In this document: piece after piece, positions 1 through 5,773 of the stretch | How positions within the stretch are numbered: position 1 is the first letter of the stretch | Layout: each line of letters begins with the position of its first letter | NCBI GenBank assembly: GCA_030603505.1 | Contig: JAUVXQ010000086.1 | Coordinates: forward strand, 1-5,776 | Direction of reading: 5' to 3' | DNA: 5,776 nt | Source: Candidatus Heimdallarchaeota archaeon | GTDB lineage: Archaea; Asgardarchaeota; Heimdallarchaeia; Heimdallarchaeales; Heimdallarchaeaceae | Program-made: the position numbers and the translations under genes | Notes under the pieces: generated by a model | Databases searched by the model: none | Told to the model about the DNA's origin: nothing | What the model saw: only the letters and a program-made list of their open reading frames with translations

Positions 1-672
1 GCAAAATTGAATCTTGTTCATATGAGTTCAAAGAATTCATTTAGCTATATTAGAATGGCCAAACAGAGAGGTTGGAATGTGACATGCGAAATTACTCCCC
101 TTCACCTCTATTTAACATCAGAGGACGGTGATAATATAGGATCATGGGCAAAAGCTGATCCACCTTTAAGATCAAAAGTTCACGTTGATGCTGCGTGGGA
201 AGCATTAAATGATGGTACAATAGATATGGTAGCATCAGACCATTCACCTTATAGTTATAACGAGAAGGATGTTGAGAATAAGGATAACGGAATTTTTGAT
301 GTAGGATCAGGCACTCCTGGTTTGGAAACTATGATTCCTTTGATGATAGATTCAGTGAACAAGAACAAAATACCTTTACAGAAGCTAGTTGATGTGATTT
401 CAACGAATCCAGCTAAGAGATTTGGATTGTATCCGCAAAAGGGGAATATAGCACTGAATGGAGATGCAGATCTTATTATCATTGACATGGATAAGGAATA
501 TACACTGAAGAATGAAGATATGTTCACAAAGCAAAAAATAACGATTTTCGAAGGTTGGAAATTGAAAGGGAAAATTGAGAAAACAATTGTTAGAGGTGAT
601 ATTGTTTTTGATAAGGGACATTTTCTTGTTAAGAAAGGATTTGGAAATTTTATAACTCCTAACTGTGGTTAG
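1..672 (+). CDS. pyrC: Dihydroorotase / allantoinase-family cyclic amidohydrolase, C-terminal part (5' end outside window)
   Basis: The frame is open from base 1, so this is the last 223 residues of a longer protein (family usually about 400-450 residues). Seen: a His-x-Ser motif (H7), CEITPLHL at 29-36 with a conserved His, DPPLRS at 53-58, and the SDHSPY motif at 79-84 whose Asp (D80) is the family's catalytic, metal-binding residue. GTPGLE at 104-109, TNPAKRFG at 135-142 and the terminal beta-strand region with IVRGD at 196-200 are also typical. Family members hydrolyse a cyclic amide bond at a metal centre in the cytoplasm; dihydroorotase interconverts carbamoyl-aspartate and dihydroorotate in pyrimidine synthesis. 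The CEITPLHL and GTPGLE motifs favour dihydroorotase, while SDHSP and the C-terminal strand pattern also resemble allantoinase, so the exact substrate is not certain. The N-terminal HxH metal motif cannot be checked. No pyrimidine gene is adjacent downstream. Confidence 0.85.
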   Translation, partial: AKLNLVHMSSKNSFSYIRMAKQRGWNVTCEITPLHLYLTSEDGDNIGSWAKADPPLRSKVHVDAAWEALNDGTIDMVASDHSPYSYNEKDVENKDNGIFDVGSGTPGLETMIPLMIDSVNKNKIPLQKLVDVISTNPAKRFGLYPQKGNIALNGDADLIIIDMDKEYTLKNEDMFTKQKITIFEGWKLKGKIEKTIVRGDIVFDKGHFLVKKGFGNFITPNCG

Positions 673-926
673 TAGTCTATCTAAATAATACCGAACAGTA
701 ATCAGATTATTAATTTTCTGTGGACAGTATTTAGTTGAACTTCCTAGATGTAGATTTAAGGACTGATCATATTCGAAGGGGAGTTCATAGATTTCTTGCT
801 TTTCCATAAAAACTATGTATATCAAAAAACAAAGAGATTGATAAAAAGAGAAGGATGCTGAAACTCAATTTCTCTCTAATAAAATCACTTTTCTTGCTAT
901 TTTAAGGGAAAAATTTAAGAATGGTT

Positions 927-940
927 AAAGCGTAAAATAT
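927..940 (+). promoter_or_regulatory. Putative archaeal BRE/TATA promoter for the 987 membrane protein gene
   Basis: A purine-rich AAAG followed by TAAAATAT (933-940) resembles an archaeal BRE plus TATA box. With the usual spacing of about 25 bp, transcription would start near 960-966, leaving a leader of roughly 20-25 nt before the ATG at 987. Assigned by eye only, in AT-rich DNA. Confidence 0.4.
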
Positions 941-945
941 CTTTG

Positions 946-973
946 TACATGCAGTGGATTTGCACTACATATA
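946..973. promoter_or_regulatory. Inverted repeat over the predicted transcription start (possible operator)
   Basis: The arms TACATGCAGTG (946-956) and CACTACATATA (963-973) are inverted repeats matching at 9 of 11 positions, with a 6-bp spacer. The centre at about 959.5 lies at the start site predicted from the TATA-like box at 933-940, where archaeal repressors commonly bind. It could instead fold as a stem if transcription starts further upstream. Confidence 0.35.
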
Positions 974-986
974 GAATGATGATGAA

Positions 987-1982
987 ATGAAAAGAAGTAT
1001 CTTTTACGGAATAATGATTGTAGCACTCGTAGGTTTTAGTGTTTTATTAGTAGATGGAATAATCTACGATAAAAAAGTAGAACATGAAGGAACTGAAAGT
1101 TTAAGCTATGGAACTTACGGAAAAGTTGTATTCTTAGGCACTGATGGTAAGCATATTGAAGAAATAACCTGGTATTTTTCTAGCGGTTCAATTTATCTAG
1201 AATTGAAATGTTATTTTGGCACCTATGCGGAAGTTCAAAGTTATAGATCTGGAGGTTCACTAACCTTAGAACTGTTGGAAGAGCATTATGTAGGAGCAAG
1301 TAAAATAAAAGAGATTGAAATAACTGAAGATGAGTATGTATTATTCTTCCTTAATCTTGATTCTGCCATGGTAACAGCATATATGGATTGGTCCTTTAGA
1401 CTATGGTACTCCACCTCTGTTCGAAACATTGTAGGAATTTTGGTAGGAGCAATAGGAATTATAGCTTTGGTAGGTATAATAAGTTGGCAAGAAAATAAAA
1501 GAAGAAAATCTCAACCACCTAAGGTAAAAGAGGTTTCCGCAACACCAAAAGTTGTTAGTTCTTTACCCTCTGAACCTGTTCCAACACAAGTATCTTCAGA
1601 GAAATATGAATATACTAGCGCTCCTGCAGCTTCAGGCGCTGATACGACTGTTTCGATAACTAGCTCTGAAGATAGTTATGTAATTTCCTCTCAAGAACTA
1701 GATAAGAAACTAATGAGACAAGAATCAAAATTAAAGACAATTTTCTTTATCACAGTCTGCTTAGGAACAATAATTGGATGGCCTATATGTCTATTCTATC
1801 TAATAACTGGTCAGATAAGAAAAGCAAAGTGGTTGGCAGGAACATGTTTAGCAGTTATTGCTTTTGTCACTGGATTAGCTACAATAGTTGGAGCCATTTG
1901 GTCTATAGGTTGGTTAGTTGAACAATATAAAAATACTCACAAAGTAGCTTGGCATGTTGTTAAAAAAAAGTACAGGAAGTGA
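987..1982 (+). CDS. Multi-pass membrane protein with extracytoplasmic beta-rich domain, unknown function
   Basis: 331 residues, family not recognised. A hydrophobic helix at about 5-22 after a basic MKRS start acts as signal anchor. Residues 28-145 form an extracytoplasmic region of alternating beta-type sequence ending in a YVLFFLNLDSAMVTAY stretch (117-132), which recalls beta-sandwich domains that sit just before a membrane helix. A second helix spans about 146-166 and is followed by basic KRRK (171-174), placing what follows in the cytoplasm. Residues 175-235 are a Ser/Pro/Thr-rich, probably disordered linker, 236-250 a charged segment, and two further helices lie at about 251-273 and 283-311, ending in a basic tail. 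The ATG at 987 is preceded by a purine-rich GATGATGA, a weak ribosome site. It has its own predicted promoter and a following U-rich terminator, so it is probably transcribed alone. A sensor, scaffold or envelope role is possible, but nothing in the sequence decides it. Confidence 0.75.
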   Translation: MKRSIFYGIMIVALVGFSVLLVDGIIYDKKVEHEGTESLSYGTYGKVVFLGTDGKHIEEITWYFSSGSIYLELKCYFGTYAEVQSYRSGGSLTLELLEEHYVGASKIKEIEITEDEYVLFFLNLDSAMVTAYMDWSFRLWYSTSVRNIVGILVGAIGIIALVGIISWQENKRRKSQPPKVKEVSATPKVVSSLPSEPVPTQVSSEKYEYTSAPAASGADTTVSITSSEDSYVISSQELDKKLMRQESKLKTIFFITVCLGTIIGWPICLFYLITGQIRKAKWLAGTCLAVIAFVTGLATIVGAIWSIGWLVEQYKNTHKVAWHVVKKKYRK

Positions 1983-2003
1983 AACATTGATAATTTCTAA
2001 AGG

Positions 2004-2050
2004 GAAAAAATCGTTTCTCTTTTTCAGTTTTTTAATTTGTCCTTCTTTTT
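2004..2050 (+). terminator. U-rich archaeal-type terminator after the membrane protein gene
   Basis: Beginning about 20 bp after the stop codon, the plus strand carries repeated T-runs (TCTCTTTTTC, then TTTTTT at 2028-2033, then CTTCTTTTT up to 2050). This matches the U-tract termination used by archaea. A weak GAAAAA/TTTTTC stem (2004-2009 with 2020-2025) lies at its start but is probably not required. Confidence 0.5.
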
Positions 2051-2092
2051 CAATCATTCTGAGTAGTTTATTGACCCAAATGGATAAATTGA

Positions 2093-2108
2093 TTAAAATA
2101 AAATATAT
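2093..2108 (+). promoter_or_regulatory. Putative TATA promoter for the kinase pseudogene
   Basis: An A/T-only run containing AAATATAT lies about 45-50 bp before the ATG at 2151, so transcription would start around 2128-2135. The ribosome site before the ATG (AGGAAATGAT region) is weak. The base composition of the area makes TATA-like strings common, so this is tentative. Confidence 0.35.
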
Positions 2109-2150
2109 TAGTGTTTTCAGCTGATTAGAAGAAAAATAGGAAATGATGCA

Positions 2151-3194
2151 ATGACAAGAAAGAATCAAGAAGATATCGACAAGCAATTACTCCAAGATAT
2201 TTGTCAACTTTATGATATCTCAGTTAAGGATTTGAATTTCCTTGTTGCTATTGATAATAATTTTGTTTATGAATTTCAAAGAGGGGGTAAGGAATATATC
2301 TTAAAAGGAGGAACACGTCACTCTTCAGACCAAGTTCAAGCAGAACTTGAATGGATATTATTTTTGAATTCTTCAGGAATAAGAGTATCTTTACCTATTC
2401 AATCTAAAAACAACACTTATCTAGAATTAGTACAATATGGTGGTAAGGTCATAAATGCTACTGTTTTTGAGAAAGCCCCAGGAAAAGAAATAGATTATAG
2501 AAACCCAGAGGAATGGAAATAAGAGTTATGTGAAGAAATGGGAAGAACTATATGAAGAATGCATACTATAGCAGTAAAATATAATTCTGAACAACTAGCA
2601 TTTAAACGAAAAACAGCTTTTGAAAGCATCCATGCGACACCTGAGAACCATCTAGATCTTATAGAAGATAGTAAAATAATCAAGAAATTCAACAAATTGA
2701 AAAAGAAACTTATTCAGCTTCCAAGAGAAAAGGATGCATATGGTTTAATACAGTATCATTTTCACTGTGAGAATTTTAAAATTAATGACGGAGAAATTAT
2801 TGTTTATGATTTTGATGATTCCTACTATTTCTTCTTTATCTATGACCTTGCAACATGTATCCATGAAGCTGTATGGGATGTTCCTGACGAAAAAAAGCTA
2901 GAATTTGCAAACCGATTTATTCCCAGCCTTTGGAAAGGATACTCTGAAAAATATCAACTTAACCGAAAGTGGCTAGAATATCTGCCAGATTTCTTTAAAT
3001 GGCGAGAATTCATTATCTATATAACATTGGTTGAAACATTCAATGATGAAACAACACCTGAAAGATATATACCAGAGTTGAAAGAATTTATTCCTGAATT
3101 TAAGGAAAGAACAGAGTCAGAAGACCAAATCGTCCCAATTCCAGAAAATCTGAAAGAGTGGTTCAGTGATAAGTTTTCTAACAAAAAAAAATAA
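2151..3194 (+). pseudogene. Broken APH/RdoA-like phosphotransferase (two in-frame stops, catalytic motif lost)
   Basis: One frame of 347 codons spells a complete aminoglycoside-phosphotransferase-fold kinase (family length about 320-350), but codon 124 is TAA (2520-2522) and codon 135 is TGA (2553-2555). Across the stops the frame still reads EEW K*ELCEEMGRTI*RMH, which matches the family's helix before the RMH segment; the TGA sits where a Gly (GGA) is usual, so each stop is explained by one substitution. Codons 1-123 give the N-lobe with the putative ATP-site lysine in YILKGG; 137-347 give the C-lobe. The family motif L-I-H-G-D-x-H-x-x-N reads L-I-Q-Y-H-F-H-C-E-N at 199-208, so the catalytic HGD is QYH, while the metal-binding DFD (220-222) survives. 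Members phosphorylate small molecules or, for RdoA/SrkA, proteins. Restart at ATG 2559 would give only a catalytically dead C-lobe. Decay looks recent because no frameshift is seen. Confidence 0.85.
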
Positions 3195-3211
3195 AGGTTA
3201 GTTTATTTTTT
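3183..3211. terminator. Shared bidirectional poly-T terminator between convergent genes
   Basis: The stop codons of the plus-strand pseudogene (3192-3194) and the minus-strand nuoI (3198-3200) are only 3 bp apart. Nine A residues at 3183-3191 give a T9 run just downstream of nuoI on the minus strand, and T6 at 3206-3211 lies just downstream of the pseudogene on the plus strand. Each run would act as an archaeal U-tract terminator for one direction, and each lies inside the end of the opposing gene. Confidence 0.55.
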
Positions 3212-3584
3212 CAACGTTAATTGGATTTTTCATCGTAGTATTTATATCAAAAGTTGCTAGGAAAACGTTTGTTGTTAATGTAAGAGAACCTTTTGGACAA
3301 ATATCTTCACATAATGCACAAAAGCAACATTTTCCGAGATCCACTTGTGGATAGGTCTTGGGATATTTCTCCTTAAATTCTGGGGGAGCTTCAACCATTT
3401 TTATAGCTTTGTTTGGGCAGATTTTAGCACATGATCCACAGGAGATACAAGTGTCTATATCAAAATTATGCTCCCCTCTATTCCTTTCTGGAATCTCAAT
3501 TCTTTCTTCTGGAAAGAGTACTGTCAACGGTCTTTTAAAGATATTTTTTAACACTTCTGATATTATACCTATTTTCATTTTCAT
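3198..3584 (-). CDS. nuoI: NuoI-like 2[4Fe-4S] ferredoxin subunit of complex I-like enzyme
   Basis: 128 residues. Two CxxCxxCxxxCP motifs bind two 4Fe-4S clusters: C46/C49/C52 with C56, and C86/C89/C92 with C96 (C87 is extra). The N-terminal helix followed by FKRPLTVLFPEERIEIPERN (16-35) is characteristic of the NuoI/MbhN/FpoI family and not of free ferredoxins. The subunit wires electrons from the input side to the NuoB cluster at the membrane face. The start is ambiguous: ATGs at 3587, 3584 and 3578 are all in frame. I chose 3584 because AGGTGA (3594-3589), which overlaps the nuoD stop, lies 4 nt before it, the same spacing as at nuoD. A short polar tail (104-128) follows the last cluster. 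It is the last gene of the operon. nuoH, which commonly lies between D and I in bacterial operons, is absent here. Confidence 0.88.
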   Translation of the reverse strand: MKMKIGIISEVLKNIFKRPLTVLFPEERIEIPERNRGEHNFDIDTCISCGSCAKICPNKAIKMVEAPPEFKEKYPKTYPQVDLGKCCFCALCEDICPKGSLTLTTNVFLATFDINTTMKNPINVEKIN

Positions 3585-3588
3585 CATC

Positions 3589-3594
3589 TCACCT
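3589..3594 (-). promoter_or_regulatory. Ribosome binding site of nuoI, overlapping the nuoD stop
   Basis: AGGTGA on the minus strand contains the nuoD TGA stop codon and lies 4 nt before the ATG at 3584. It supports that start over the ATG at 3587, only 1 nt away, and suggests coupled translation. Confidence 0.6.
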
Positions 3595-4707
3595 ATCAAC
3601 ATCTGCTGGGCACTGATATAAGCTCCAATAAATCGCAGGAACATCAGCGTAGTCCACATCAGTAAGCAGATATTCCAAAATTGGAATCATATGACTGAAA
3701 GAAGGATCACGTATTTTTACTCTATAAGGAGTCTTTTGACCGTTTGCAATCATGTAAAAAGCTCCTTCTCCACGGGAAAGTTCATTTCGAATATATATTT
3801 CACCTTTAGCTTTGTGGAATTGCACAATAGGTTTAAGGTTGGGTGTTCTAACTTCACCTTTTGGTAATCGATCTATAGCTTGAGTTATGATTTTCATACT
3901 TTCTTCTATTTCTTGCATCCCAACACTGTATCGGGCATATCCATCTCCTTCATCACGTACTGGAATATCAAACTCTAGTTCATCATAAACTTCATATGGG
4001 TCATCGCGTCTAACATCTGCTCCTACTCCACTTCCTCGTAAAATTGGACCAGTAGCTCCGAATTTGATCGCTTCTTCTTTTGTTAAGACACCAACATCTT
4101 TAAATCGTGTTAACCAGGCTGGATTCTCTTTTAAGGCAAATTTACGCATATAATTAATCTTTGGGAATAGTTTTAGAATTTTATTTTCAGCTTTTTCAGG
4201 TAAATCTTTTCGAACTCCTCCTGGGCAAATATAACCCGCAGGATACACTCTTCCACCTGTAATGAGATTAAAGATATCTAATATATAATCTCGATACCCC
4301 ATAGAAACATGAAATCCTGTCATAAATCCTGTTCCCAAAGACATGACAGCATACCAAATGAAATGAGATTGTATTCTGGATAGTTCAGCTAAAATAACTC
4401 TAATGTATTTAGCTCTTTCCGGAACATCATAATTCATTAAATGGTCAACAGCTTCTGCGTGTACTAGGTTCCATTGTAGAGGTTCCAATACACAAACCCT
4501 ATCTGATAGAACAGAATTTTGCATAGGTTCTCGATATTCCATCAGTTTTTCGAAACCTCGATGTAAATATCCTGGATCCGCAGTAGCTTTAAGTACTCGT
4601 TCTCCTTGCATTTGAACCTTTACTCCAAAATTACCTGATCCTGGATGTGCAGGACCAAAATGCATGGAAAAATCACCAATTTCATCCTTTTTTTGTGTAC
4701 TTGTCAT
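3589..4707 (-). CDS. nuoD: NuoD-like catalytic (49 kDa / hydrogenase large subunit-related) subunit
   Basis: 372 residues, slightly short for NuoD. Family marks: HFGPAHPG at 16-23, GYLHRGFEKL at 46-55, RVILAELSRIQSH at 103-115, GGVRKDLPE at 163-171, RGSGVGADVR at 224-233, GEIYIRNELSRGEG at 302-315, PYRVKIRDPSF at 327-337 and the terminal DVDR. It forms the active-site cavity with NuoB at the membrane interface. The hydrogenase positions read C72-V-L-E75 and C366-P-A-D369: one cysteine of each [NiFe] CxxC pair is kept and the other is acidic, so no normal NiFe site can form. The quinone-contacting His and Tyr of bacterial complex I (Thermus H38 and Y87) appear replaced by Gly/Asn and Val. The acceptor may therefore not be an ordinary quinone; Mbx/Mbs-like sulfur or phenazine-type chemistry is an alternative. 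The ATG overlaps the nuoC stop (ATGA). Confidence 0.92.
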   Translation of the reverse strand: MTSTQKKDEIGDFSMHFGPAHPGSGNFGVKVQMQGERVLKATADPGYLHRGFEKLMEYREPMQNSVLSDRVCVLEPLQWNLVHAEAVDHLMNYDVPERAKYIRVILAELSRIQSHFIWYAVMSLGTGFMTGFHVSMGYRDYILDIFNLITGGRVYPAGYICPGGVRKDLPEKAENKILKLFPKINYMRKFALKENPAWLTRFKDVGVLTKEEAIKFGATGPILRGSGVGADVRRDDPYEVYDELEFDIPVRDEGDGYARYSVGMQEIEESMKIITQAIDRLPKGEVRTPNLKPIVQFHKAKGEIYIRNELSRGEGAFYMIANGQKTPYRVKIRDPSFSHMIPILEYLLTDVDYADVPAIYWSLYQCPADVDR

Positions 4708-5243
4708 TTTTTCACCTCAAAATAAGTCTCTTCTCGAGGATTCTTTTGGTCATAAGTTTCTTTTCTAACATATTCTCTCCAATTGAAATCTTTCAAAAAG
4801 GGTGGTGGACCTTGCCAATCCTCTAAAAATAGAGGAGTAAGATTTGGATTACCATCAAAAATCACACCAAACATCTCATGGCACTCACGTTCACATGTTT
4901 CAGCATTTGTCCCCCAGATAGAGTTAATCGACGAAACTTTAGGTTTTTTTCTATCTATTTTTGTTTTTAATGTAAGTAAAACTTTGTGTTCATAGGACCA
5001 CAAATGATAAGCTAGCTCAAATTTACCTTCTTCTAACCAATCAGTTACAGAAATGGTTGATAAATGCTCAAAACCCATTTCGTAAGCTGTTAAACAAGTT
5101 TCAACAATTTTAGAATGATCAACAATAGACCAAAGTCTTCGTTCCTTTTGAAGATTAACGGGAATATTTAATTTTGAGCTTAATTTTTCTATTAATCTTT
5201 CTTCATTGGAGGTTTTCTTGTTTTTTTGTTCTGTTTTACTCAT
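4704..5243 (-). CDS. nuoC: NuoC-like 30 kDa subunit of complex I-like enzyme
   Basis: 179 residues from the chosen ATG. The centre and C-terminus match the 30 kDa subunit family: HLSTISVTDW (60-69), YHLWSY (79-84), the ERECHEMFG signature at 118-126, FDGNPNL at 129-135, and the end motif WQGPPPFLKDF at 143-153, which in archaeal and hydrogenase-type relatives precedes a tyrosine-rich tail. It has no cofactor; it stabilises the NuoD-NuoB core on the cytoplasmic side. The first 20 residues are polar and poorly conserved. A GTG at 5252 would overlap the nuoB stop (GTGA) and add three residues, but the AGTGAT at 5253-5248 is placed 4 nt before the ATG at 5243 as a ribosome site, so that start is preferred. 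The gene overlaps nuoD by 4 bp at its 3' end. Confidence 0.9.
   Translation of the reverse strand: MSKTEQKNKKTSNEERLIEKLSSKLNIPVNLQKERRLWSIVDHSKIVETCLTAYEMGFEHLSTISVTDWLEEGKFELAYHLWSYEHKVLLTLKTKIDRKKPKVSSINSIWGTNAETCERECHEMFGVIFDGNPNLTPLFLEDWQGPPPFLKDFNWREYVRKETYDQKNPREETYFEVKK
4712..4718 (-). promoter_or_regulatory. Strong ribosome binding site of nuoD
   Basis: GAGGTGA on the minus strand lies 4 nt before the nuoD ATG and inside the end of nuoC. It is the best match in the window to the archaeal anti-16S consensus, consistent with high translation of the catalytic subunit, and serves as a reference for the neighbouring starts. Confidence 0.65.
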
Positions 5244-5247
5244 TTCT

Positions 5248-5253
5248 ATCACT
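5248..5253 (-). promoter_or_regulatory. Ribosome binding site of nuoC, overlapping the nuoB stop
   Basis: AGTGAT on the minus strand includes the nuoB TGA stop and lies 4 nt before the ATG at 5243. It decides between that ATG and the upstream GTG at 5252. Confidence 0.45.
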
Positions 5254-5680
5254 TATCCGGGAGTTCCTCTACATGTTCAAATACTTTATAGACTGCATCA
5301 TAAATCGCCTCAGGTCTTGGGGGGCAACCAGGAATGTACATAAATACAGGGAGATAATCTTCCAAACGTTTGATGGTATTGTAAGAATCCCAATACATTC
5401 CTCCTGTCATAGTACACGATCCTAAAGCAAAAACAAATTTAGGACTCGCCATTTGTTCATGTATCTGTTGCGCTCGTTTAATTGATTTAGGTGTTTGATA
5501 TCCTGCTATGAATAAGGCATCAGCTTTCCTTGGAGAATTAACCGCAATCATTCCAAAACGCTCCATATCCCATCTAGAACCTACAACAGGAACAAGCTCA
5601 GTAAATCCACATGAGTTAAACCAATTAAAAACCCAAACAGATTTGACAAAAATTCTCATTACTTTTTTCTTTGTAATCAT
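5249..5680 (-). CDS. nuoB: NuoB-like (PSST / hydrogenase small subunit-related) Fe-S subunit
   Basis: 143 residues from ATG 5680. Family marks: SVWVFNW (14-20), SRWDMERFG (35-43), SPRKADALFIAGYQT (49-63), GSCTMTGG (87-94), GMYWDSYN (94-101) and PGCPPRPEAI (117-126). It carries the terminal 4Fe-4S cluster (N2 equivalent) next to the NuoD active site. Relatives have four cysteine ligands: two near the N-terminus (CC in complex I, CxxC in hydrogenases), one in GSC and one in PGCPP. Here C89 and C119 are present, but the N-terminal site reads NSCGFTE with a single cysteine, C24. Alternative starts are GTG 5689 (146 residues) and ATG 5659 (136 residues); none has a clear ribosome site, and 5680 is a compromise. 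The GMYWDSYNTIKRL stretch is closest, from memory, to archaeal Mbx/Mbs J subunits. First gene of the operon. Confidence 0.88.
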   Translation of the reverse strand: MITKKKVMRIFVKSVWVFNWFNSCGFTELVPVVGSRWDMERFGMIAVNSPRKADALFIAGYQTPKSIKRAQQIHEQMASPKFVFALGSCTMTGGMYWDSYNTIKRLEDYLPVFMYIPGCPPRPEAIYDAVYKVFEHVEELPDK

Positions 5681-5712
5681 TAATAACACAATCTGAATCT
5701 GAATTTTTCACT

Positions 5713-5747
5713 AATAGCCATTTACGCTCTATGAATAGTCATTCACG
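5713..5747. repeat. Two 14-bp direct repeats with 21-bp period upstream of nuoB (possible tandem operator)
   Basis: On the plus strand AATAGCCATTTACG (5713-5726) and AATAGTCATTCACG (5734-5747) match at 12 of 14 positions, and the starts are 21 bp apart, two helical turns. Each copy contains a small dyad AAT-AGYC-ATT; in the distal copy it extends to TGAAT-AGTC-ATTCA (5732-5745). They lie 33-67 bp before the chosen nuoB start, downstream of a TATA-like string, a common place for archaeal regulators. Confidence 0.45.
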
Positions 5748-5761
5748 ATTCAAAATTTCAT

Positions 5762-5773
5762 CACATATAATTC
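5762..5773 (-). promoter_or_regulatory. Putative TATA element of the nuoBCDI operon
   Basis: The minus strand reads GAATTATATGTG close to the window end. A start about 25 bp downstream, near 5740, would place the tandem repeats over and just after the transcription start. All three minus-strand frames between here and nuoB contain stops, so nuoB begins the operon as far as visible. Any promoter part beyond base 5776 is unseen. Confidence 0.35.

Larger units (their letters stand above)
673..986. other. 314-bp gene-free stretch between pyrC and the membrane protein gene
   Basis: No convincing coding frame was found on either strand; a long minus-strand frame over 400-825 is the shadow of the amidohydrolase gene. 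The first part holds a weak imperfect inverted repeat (681-698 against 718-734: 7 bp at the base, 4 bp near the loop), which could be a transcript-end structure but is not backed by a strong T-tract. The last 60 bp carry a TATA-like element and a dyad, listed separately. A 16-codon hydrophobic frame at 855-905 is too short to support. Confidence 0.5.

Noticed and set aside
681..734. Imperfect inverted repeat after pyrC as a terminator or structured RNA
   Set aside because: Only 7 bp plus 4 bp pair, separated by a large internal loop, and no T-tract follows; expected by chance in AT-rich DNA.
400..825. 141-codon minus-strand open frame
   Set aside because: It lies mostly antisense to the amidohydrolase gene, has low-complexity composition, no ribosome site and no recognisable domain; treated as a shadow.
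855..905. 16-codon hydrophobic frame beginning ATGCTGAAACTC
   Set aside because: Too short, and the purines before it are too close to the ATG to be a good ribosome site; no supporting evidence.
2520..2555. Programmed stop-codon readthrough or selenocysteine at the TGA
   Set aside because: Two different stop codons occur 33 bp apart, the TGA replaces a usual glycine, and no nearby selenocysteine-type stem was evident.
2559..3194. A separate functional gene beginning at ATG 2559
   Set aside because: It would be a kinase C-lobe without its ATP-binding N-lobe, it lacks a ribosome site, it is in the same frame as 2151-2519, and its catalytic motif is destroyed.
3588..3659. N-terminal extension of NuoI upstream of ATG 3587
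   Set aside because: It would overlap the conserved 3' end of nuoD by about 70 bp and encodes antisense-frame-like sequence absent from the family, which starts near MKIG.
3198..5680. Interpretation as a functional [NiFe] hydrogenase
   Set aside because: Neither CxxC pair of the large subunit is complete, so normal NiFe binding is not possible.
5690..5704. Short tandem repeat of ATTCAG before nuoB
   Set aside because: Only two and a half 6-bp units; likely chance slippage with no clear role.
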